Source: Ulota crispa
Lineage: Eukaryota; Streptophyta; Bryopsida; Orthotrichales; Orthotrichaceae
Direction of reading: 5' to 3'
Length of the DNA: 64,000 bases
NCBI GenBank assembly: GCA_963920765.1
Contig: OY987252.1
Span: 4,325,966-4,389,965, forward strand
The notes beneath the pieces were generated by a model. It ran no database searches. It saw nothing but the letters and a program-made list of their open reading frames with translations, and was not told where the DNA came from. This document shows, one piece after another, positions 56,921 to 64,000 of the stretch. The stretch's first letter is position 1, and each line of letters starts with the position of its first letter. The position numbers and the translations under genes are program-made.

Positions 56921-57561
56921 TCCCTAATTATAAACTCTTTTTAGTTGAGAATGACAATTATAGAGCAGCAAATTTATTCAAAGTCATTGTAATAGCTGGC
57001 TAAAATAATGATACATTTGATTGAACAAAATTGATCAAATATAATGAATGAAACTATTGAATTAAGCAATCACTCTATCACTGGGAATGTAGAAATTACG
57101 CAAAATTGCACCTAATATGCAATTCTAGCAATTAAACTCTGCGATGCACAACTCCAAGCGGCCTCTTGCCTTGGATACAACTTTGTTATCTATTAGTTGT
57201 TGACTAATAGCCCAAGTGCATTGTTTGTGTTCACTTGCAATGCCTTGCAACTGGTTTAGGAGATACCAGCCCTATATGAGCTAAGCAGAACTAAAGGTTA
57301 GTGAGTCGCTCCTTTGCAATACAAAGGGTGCCGCAACAAACTTGTGGACCCAAAACAAGTCCCCTCAAAAACATTCAATTTTTGCATGTTCTCATTATCA
57401 ACAACATCAAAAACAATTCTAAGTGTAACTGCTGCAAACATCAAAACTTCAATACGGCATTGGGAAATCGATTCATCATTGAAAACTGAGGAATCTAAAC
57501 TGACAATGCAAAGTCAATTCTGCAAATGTATATGTACCTCCTACAAAAGCTTGGTGCCGGC
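56921..57561. other. No gene seen
   Basis: AT-rich; overlapping short frames at 57300-57630 lack motifs. Confidence 0.3.
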
Positions 57562-58260
57562 CAGGGTTGTTACTTTGGGGGAGTTCAGGCTATTGAACAA
57601 GCCGGACGGATGTACGAATCGGATTGGATAGACGGATACATCCGTCCGCTCAAGCATTTTAGGGTTTTGGACTCTGAAAATTAAGGTTGATCTTACCTTG
57701 TTTTACCATTGTTTTTTGACGTCGCTGGTGATCTAGCAGCGACACAGTCCTTGCTGGCAGCTGGTCGCAGACATATGGGCGGTGACGCTTGGTGTGGATG
57801 CAGACACAGGAGAAGAGCAATTTCAATGGGGCGCAAATGCTCAACATGGAGCAGTGAGGTAGGCGCAGACATTTGGTTTAGGGTTACACTGAACCTTGTT
57901 GCGCAGGCTAGTTGTGAACGTATCCATGTGGTTTTAGGGGCTTTTGTTGTTTTTGTCATGGTGCAACCAATGGGGTTTTGTGCAAATGCCAGGGCGTGGA
58001 TGGGGGCCAAGCATAGACTAGTGTACTTCACATGTTTTGCAAAGCGCTTACATTCATGCGCGGATGGGGGTGGTATGCGCAAACAACAATGCGTGGATAC
58101 AAGCAAAGCGTAGACTCTAGAGCAATGATAAAGGGGGTGTTAGGCGCCAATGCTTGGGCGGCTACATAGAAATTTGGTACAATGTTTCCGCAGTTTTGGT
58201 CGTGGCGTAGACACACTATGCGGATTAGGATGGGCCAAGTTTTGGATACTAATACATTAT
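57562..58260 (+). mobile_element. hAT-type end, copy 3, far end not found
   Basis: CAGGGTTGTTACTTTGGGGG at 57562 has the CAGGGTTG start typical of hAT termini and matches copies 1 and 2. It continues with GGACGG-rich sequence (GGATACATCCGTCCGC) and TTTTAGGGTTTTGGAC. From about 57720 the DNA is GC-richer with recurring GCGCAAA, GCGTAGA and GCAGACA words. The partner terminus was not seen, so the right limit is a guess. Open frames 57693-58113 on both strands are not called as genes. Confidence 0.5.
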
Positions 58261-58784
58261 ATTTGTTAAGCTTAACCCCTAAATGCCTAGGGCACCCAAT
58301 TTGTGTGCTTGCAAAACTTTGAAGACAAATAAAATATTATCAAATCACTATTTCTAGTAATTTTTTTAATAGAAGTTTGGTTTGAAGACTGTTTTTAGTA
58401 TGAAAGATCAGATTTTGAAAATGAATGTTCATGATTTTTCTATTGAAGATTTTGTACAAGGGTGTCCACCGCAATCTTGAGTTCTTTAGTGTTGGAAGAT
58501 CTTGAAAATGAGCCTCAAATATAATAGAGCTTGTACAAAAATCCCATTAGATATCCAAAAAATAAAAATACCAAGAGTACATTTTGAAAGCCTTAAATTG
58601 GTTTAGGTTAGGGTTGTAATGACATGAAGCCTCATATTTTTAGGGTGGCCAACTTTTTAGATTGGACATGTGAAATGAGGATTAGTAAACTTCAAGACAC
58701 TTTTGCAAATTCAACGCCTTCATGTTCAAACGTTATAATCTTTCAGACTATAAGGGATGTGGTTCTATTTTCTCTTTTTCCATG
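58261..58784. other. No gene seen
   Basis: AT-rich, no signal. Confidence 0.3.
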
Positions 58785-59001
58785 GACTAGTAGAAAATTG
58801 CGTTGAAACATACTAAATTATGTCCAGATATTTTTGTTGAGTTCCTTGTTTCTAATGCAAAATTCAGCAAAAAAACGCAAAATTTTGCAAAATTTCAACA
58901 CAAAATCTTATTCCAACTCAAAAAATTGCGTTGGAAACAAGGAACTCAACAAAAACAACTAGACATAATTTAGTGGGTTTCAATGCAATTTTCTACTAGT
59001 G
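58785..59001. mobile_element. CACTA-type miniature element with ATG duplication
   Basis: 217 bp. Right end reads CACTAGTAGAAAATTGCATT on the other strand; left end GACTAGTAGAAAATTGCGTT, first base changed. Flanked by ATG at 58782-58784 and 59002-59004. Arms pair for about 85 bp through AACATACTAAATTATGTC and TGTTGAGTTCCTTGTTTC. Same family as 33903-34100. Confidence 0.9.
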
Positions 59002-60056
59002 ATGTAATGTTTAACATGACAAGTTCAAATTTGAACAATTACAATTTAAAAAAACTAGATGAGATTTATGAAAAGGGATGTTCACTAGTTTCTTTCCTAA
59101 AAATGCCAAGAAGTTTTGAAAGTCCTTGGGCATTCAAGGGTTCATGGTGCATTTTTGTTATGATTTAATCCTTGCACATTAGAAGCTTCACTTGTTGCCA
59201 AAAGTTATATTGAGAGAAATTAGGAGAATCCCATTATTTATAATTTTACATAGAAGAAACTAGATTATATTCAAAGTACAATGAGAGAATGTTTGAAAGT
59301 GGCTAAAAAACGGAATGCACATACACATACATGAACAAAGAGTGAATTCCCATAAAACACCTTCATATATAAAGACATGGCTATATACAAGCATGTACCT
59401 ATACTATTTCATGTTGTACAGCTCAAAAGGTTTATCAACATATGTTATAGAATTTATATTGTTTACTATGTTGCCACGCAAGAAAATGTCCTCTTAGTTT
59501 TCTATACCTAGATTCATTTCAATAGCAAATTTCATACTTGGCAAGCTAACTGAGTGATGTTTACACTTTAAGTCCATGTTGTCTACAACAATGCCAATCA
59601 TAGGGGTGTTTTGGGTTTTTCTTCAGTACTTTTGCCGGCTTATGAACTCTTGATACATGATAACACTTAGAAGTAACATTTTTGATTTCAAGGTTAGAAT
59701 GTTGCTATTACAAACTACCAAGCGCTTTTGGGTTATAGCGCATTGACATTCTAAGTCCATCTACTGCTTGTACTAGCCATGTTTTAAAAATAACCCTTCT
59801 TCAATCATTTTTTTTAAGCTTCATTGTCTTCAAACTCCAATGTTGTTTGGCTCGAGGGATTAAAACTACTAGATCTTCAAACCCCAGAATGAGAGGGACC
59901 TCCACAATCAAGATCTAGAATGCGTACGTCATCGTCAGCAAGTGCTTCATTGCAACCAGAGTTCTCTTCATCTTTCCAACCCATTGATTCATCTTCATTG
60001 TCCTCTCTAGATGTCTCACGAGTATCCTTGTTTGAGTTCAAATTGTGAAGTTTAAG
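59002..60056. other. No gene seen
   Basis: AT-rich; probably 3' flank of the hAT copy that follows on the minus strand. Confidence 0.3.
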
Positions 60057-62095
60057 CTATTCTATCCTTTGTCTATTAGTGATAATCCTCTTATGGCGCT
60101 TTGCTCTTGGGTCTTGCAAATCTGAATCCACAAGAGGATTGGTGGGAATTCTTCTACCTCCAATTCTTGCAAATGCTTGCGTAGAGTTGGTATTATCTAC
60201 AAGGTCATTGTCAAGAAATGGAAGCACCTCCTCTGCTGGCCATAGTCCTCCAATTCCCCAATTGGAACGTGTGTTACTTCTACTTGACAAAGGGAGCCTA
60301 GCATTTCTTCTTCTTCCTCTAGTATGGTTTGCACCATATTCTCCCATAGCAAAAGTTGGTTGGATTGGAGGGGTAAAAATCTCCACATTGTTTCCCAATG
60401 CCACCAAAGCATGGCCTATTGTCCTGACACTGCGATTAACAGTTGTTACCGATTGCCTAAATGTTGTTGTAGGAGCATTAGGTATTACATCCACGGATTG
60501 AGATGCACTAGCGTGACCATGACCTCCAACTGCAGGTATATCAAGTCTTGTTATGTTACCAGGTATTGGTGATTGGGAAACGATTGGGTCTCTACTTGTT
60601 TGGGTGGTGGAGTGCCATGTACCTTCAAGTTGTTGTTGTACAGATGGAGTGACATTTCCTCCTCTTGTGGTTGTAGTACATGTACTACCACAGGCTATTA
60701 GTCGCCATATTTGGAGGATGTGATCCAGGAGGGCTTGGCACTTGAGATCCACCACATTCTAGAACAGCAATTTCAATGTTTTGGAGTGTTGCTACTTCCA
60801 TATTCCCATGTTGTACATTAATCTCTTAAACTTTGCCACTGTCAGAATTGAAATTCCCATGTGTAAATTGATTTATTGTATTGGCGCTGTCATTATTCCT
60901 AGGCTCTTGAATTGCAGGCACAGCTGATCCACTAGGATTGTTGACAGCATCACAGTCGTCGTTGTCATCAATCATTGAACCATGGCTTGGAGCAAGACTC
61001 CAACAATCAAGATCAATTTCTCCATTGCTACTATCAAAGTCATATTCATTTGTTCCATTCTTGTAATATAATTGTGTTTATCAAAAATCATCACCATCTT
61101 CCTGTCATAAATTGCAATGATTAAATGGGTGTGGCAAATTTGTGTCAAGATTGTCATCTAATGCATTTTGCTCAAAGACTTCGTCATTGTGAACAATGTC
61201 AACAATTGGTGCCCTCACAAATGGTGCTGGAGTTGGACCTACTTTGTCATCTTTCGAATCCTTTGATTGAATATTCTTCTCATACCATACAGCTAGATTT
61301 GCCCCAGGTTTCTGACAAAGCATTTTGCTATTGGTATAAATGTATACTAAATCTTCTGCTTTCTCCACTGTGAGGTGGTTGCAAGATCTATTATGAACAA
61401 ATGAGTACATACTCCAATTTTGTTCACAAAAGGATGCAGAGCACGTTAGGGACAACACACACTTTGCAACTTTTGACAGGGCCACATCTGCAATTTGATG
61501 CCACCATAACTGAGGCTGCATTTTGTTGCCTTCTATTTTTGGTGTCATCTGAGCATAATATGGACCACTTTGTTCTTCATACTGTGTCAATTCAAATAAT
61601 ACGGTATCATATTGTATACCTAACACTCCTTCCATTTTGCAAACTACTCCATACAAGGCGACAAGGGCGATATTTTGTTCTCTATTGGTAGCGACGTCTT
61701 TCAAGTACGGATTTAAATATGCTGCAGCATAATGCAAATCTTCAAACATCATACTCCACCTGATATTAAAACCATCCTCTAACATAGATGCAATGCGATT
61801 AGGGAGTCGGAAAGGAGAATCCCTCAAAGAGAACTCATGTCTTTTAAGATTTTTTATTGTCAACCACGCTTTGCCCATGGTTGGCTCTCTTCCATCAAAA
61901 ACTTATAGCGCTCTTAGAACGTCCTCTACAATGTGAACAAAATTATGGCAACAATTCCAAAAGCTTTGATCTTCAATGGCATCTTGCACAAGCATTATTG
62001 TAGTAGGTGGCCTTGTTTGGCTATGCCTAGGCGCTCTACTCTTGCTAGCAAAGAATTGTATGACATTTTGGCGCATTAACAAGAATTAAACTTTT
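60057..62095 (-). pseudogene. hAT transposase, copy 2, C-terminal part
   Basis: Minus-strand reading from about 62085: TTIMLVQDAIEDQSFWNCCH with NFVHIVEDVLRAL, a stop, then an open frame 61105-61878 with GKAWLTIKNLKRHEFSLRDS, EDLHYAAAYLNPYLKDVATN, LWWHQIADVALSKVAKCVLS, and the dimerisation motif LTCSASFCEQNWSMYSFVHN RSCNHLTVEKAEDLVYIYTN. A Thr/Ser/Pro-rich tail follows (60057-60755, with RTIGHALVALGNN and a basic end PRAKRHKRIITNRQ). Cys-Glu-Gln-Asn-Trp replaces the usual C-E-R-N-W. The N-terminal part lies beyond an inserted element at 63672 and onward. Distant relative of copy 1. Confidence 0.88.
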
Positions 62096-62106
62096 GGTTG
62101 TAAGAG

Positions 62107-63660
62107 ATGTGACAACCTAAAATTCAGGAAAAGAGAGCTATTCCCTTATTATATATATACTAACCTCTTTTGTTAAATCTTTTTGTTCACTTGAGCTAAA
62201 AACAAGAAATTTAATAAATAAATAAGGATAGTATGTTATGGCCATTACGGATTAGATAAACAAGTTAAGAATGAACCTTTTGGTTCCGGTCTTAACCGGA
62301 TTGTCAACCGGAACTGAATGCCAGAAACCAGAGTTAAAAGTTTTTGGACAATGTGAATAGTACCGGGGGTGGTTAAAGGTACACCAAGCACTACTTACAC
62401 GCATTGGAACCTTTGGAGGGATTTTTAAAACAGTTTAATGCCCTCATGATTAGGCGCAATGGTTTGTAATAGCACTAATCATGGCCCGAGACCGTTATTA
62501 TGCTAGGGTAGGCCGGAACAATCTTATCTTTCCCCTTCCTATCTTATTCTTCTCTCTCACTTTTCTCCTACGCTGTTCTTGTTCTTCTTTCCCCTCTTGA
62601 GAGCTTGTGTGAGTTTGGCTTTGTAGTAGACCAGGTTGTAGCTATTCTTCAACATCCAAAGTGTCAAGAACAATGGGGAGGATTGTACAGGACAAGGTTC
62701 CAACAACAAAAGCCCTTAAGTTGATCCGTTCAGGCATATCCCAAGATCCTACAGAGAGGGAGCACTTAGAGTAGGATTTGAAGAAGATGGGGTGCCACAG
62801 ATTGATCCAGGTACCCTGGAATCTTAGGGATGAGGAGATTGTGAGGGAGTTGATGAAGAAACCATCTAGCGAGTGGCACAATACCCTTAGGGCTAAATTG
62901 GAGAGTTGGACTCCCAAAGTTTGGAGTGAGGTTTACGGGTTCAGCCGGAAGGGCAACGGATTAGCTACCCGGAATGACAAGTACGCTGAGGGGAAATTCT
63001 TTCATGCAACCCATTCTAAGAACGGTCACTCAGTCTTGAATTGCAAAATCCAAAGAGAGAGGAGAGTCCTAAAGTTCCTGATTTCGATCCTGCTGCCCAA
63101 GCGTCCTACCTATCTCTCACTCACTTTTGCCAACCCCATCTTTGGTGTACTGTCAAGAGAATTTTTGGTGAACTGAGGGGTAGTGATTGAGAAACTTGTG
63201 GATAGACTAGTCAAGGGCTTAGGGAACACCATACCTTCCGGACTTTCTCCTTTTCTCTTCCATCTCTACTCTTACCATGAATTGCTAAGAGACCAAAAGA
63301 GACTTGAGTAGAAGAAGGCGGAGGTGATGAGGCTGAACAACATCACTCCTGATCCAGAATTGGAAAAGGTACAAGGATTGGCCACTCCTTCTTAGAGTTT
63401 GGAATGTTAGTGAGGAAAGGAAGGATAGTTAGGAGTCATGTCGATTGACTAAAGATCTTCTACTTACCTTTTCTCTTTGTGTGTGTGTTTTGTGTCTAGT
63501 TGCAAATTACCTATAGGATTTCTTCATCATGTTTCGGACAACCTTGAGGATCTACAAACCAAATCTCTGTGGAACAAATACAAGTCATCTACATGGTGTT
63601 TTAGTTGTTTTTAATGCCAACAAGAGGATAAGTACTTTCCTGTGCTATCACAAAAGAACT
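62107..63660 (+). mobile_element. 1.55 kb element inserted in hAT copy 2, with an ORF
   Basis: Splits the hAT gene. The flanks GGTTGTAAGAG (62096-62106) and GGTTGTGAAAG (63661-63671) agree at 9 of 11 positions and may be a target duplication. Sequence starts near TGTGACAACC and ends near GCTATCACA, giving TG...CA and TGTGA/TCACA ends as in an LTR. Inside, minus a stop at 62773, an ORF at 62640-63350 reads MGCHRLIQVPWNLRDEEIVR, WHNTLRAKLESWTPKVWSEV YGFSRKGNG and GVVIEKLVDRLVKGLGNTIP. The family is unrecognised. The 3' 280 bp match 1605-1880. A solo LTR with captured coding sequence, or a MULE-like element, are both possible. Confidence 0.6.
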
Positions 63661-63671
63661 GGTTGTGAAAG

Positions 63672-64000
63672 CATCAAAAAGCTAGTTGCAAAACGGGTTT
63701 TTGTTGGGGTGAGAAGTTGCATATTTGGACTGACTTCCCTTATAGCTGCCATAGTAACATGATGACCTTTTATGAAGGTGCATATAGTCCGTGCTCTAGC
63801 TATTAGGTTTTTGAAGTCCAATACCTTGGCCCAATCTTCCAACATGAGATCCATACAATGTGCAATACATCCTTGTTTGAAAATGTGTGGGTATGTGGCA
63901 ACAATATCATACATTGCTCTAAGCATGTTAGCTGCATTGCTGATGTAGACTTGAACTACATTCTTGGGTCCAACCATCTCAATGATCTTTTTCAACTGTG
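63672..64000 (-). pseudogene. hAT transposase, copy 2, N-terminal part, runs off window
   Basis: Open frame 63648-63995 on the minus strand with MVGPKNVVQVYISNAANMLR, GCIAHCMDLMLEDWAKVLDF, ARTICTFIKGHHVTMAAIRE and TKTRFATSFLMLSQ. These are the hAT core blocks that in copy 1 occur near 36300-36450 (GCATHVLDHLFEDW and MRFATTF). Coding similarity stops at LMLSQ, where the inserted element begins. The rest of the gene lies beyond base 64000. Confidence 0.88.

Noticed and set aside
57693-58113. Overlapping 134-137 codon frames on both strands
   Set aside because: GC-richer patch with few stops; both strands are open and neither shows a domain.
60079-60572. Plus-strand frames of 140 and 82 codons over the hAT tail
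   Set aside because: Antisense shadows of the minus-strand hAT C-terminal region.

Overview
This window reads as nuclear DNA from a large, repeat-swollen plant genome. I infer a gymnosperm or similar non-flowering lineage, but only from the density and age of the repeats and the plant-type transposon families; no diagnostic host gene proves it. The DNA is AT-rich. Almost every coding stretch is broken by stops or frameshifts, and I see no intact gene with a confident function, no tRNA or rRNA gene and no CRISPR array. What remains is a layered record of mobile elements, with several structured repeats.

Layout. 0-5 kb: the 3' part of an unrecognised repeat (its end recurs at 63.4-63.7 kb), a GTGTTCA-rich tandem duplication and a broken DDE-transposase-like gene on the plus strand. 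5-7.1 kb: a 2.1 kb almost perfect inverted repeat. 7.4-10.8 kb: minus-strand remnants of a coiled-coil plus RING-like gene family. 11.1-14.6 kb: a GC-richer minisatellite, a possible plant Ptta/En/Spm transposase remnant and a 127-bp tandem array. 14.6-26.9 kb: a Ty3/gypsy element of the Tat/Ogre type on the minus strand, with tRNA-Asp-like primer site, two extra reading frames upstream of gag, gag with three zinc knuckles, protease, RT, RNase H and integrase. 27.2-34.1 kb: two further copies of the coiled-coil/RING-like family, minisatellites, and a tandem duplication carrying a tRNA-like promoter. 34.4-37.5 kb: a hAT transposase (minus) with a small foldback inserted. 38-43.4 kb: AT-rich DNA with CACTA-type and foldback miniature elements. 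43.4-44.6 kb: a CACTA transposase remnant (plus). 45-57 kb: a decayed multi-exon gene or genes on the minus strand ending in an NIF/FCP1-like HAD phosphatase domain, with duplicated exon-intron modules, GGATCC-centred palindromes, two small hAT elements, and a T-shaped nest of inverted repeats. 57.5-64 kb: another small hAT end, a CACTA-type miniature element, and a second hAT transposase split by an inserted 1.55 kb element.

The parts do not form a pathway. Their relationships are of insertion and duplication: small hAT elements have TIR starts and 8-bp duplications matching the hAT family, one interrupts the phosphatase reading frame, and two CACTA-type miniature elements each have ATG target duplications. 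The strongest candidates for something undescribed are the three-copy coiled-coil/RING-like family, the T-shaped inverted-repeat nest, the palindromes tied to duplicated introns, and the zinc-knuckle frame upstream of gag in the Ogre-like element.
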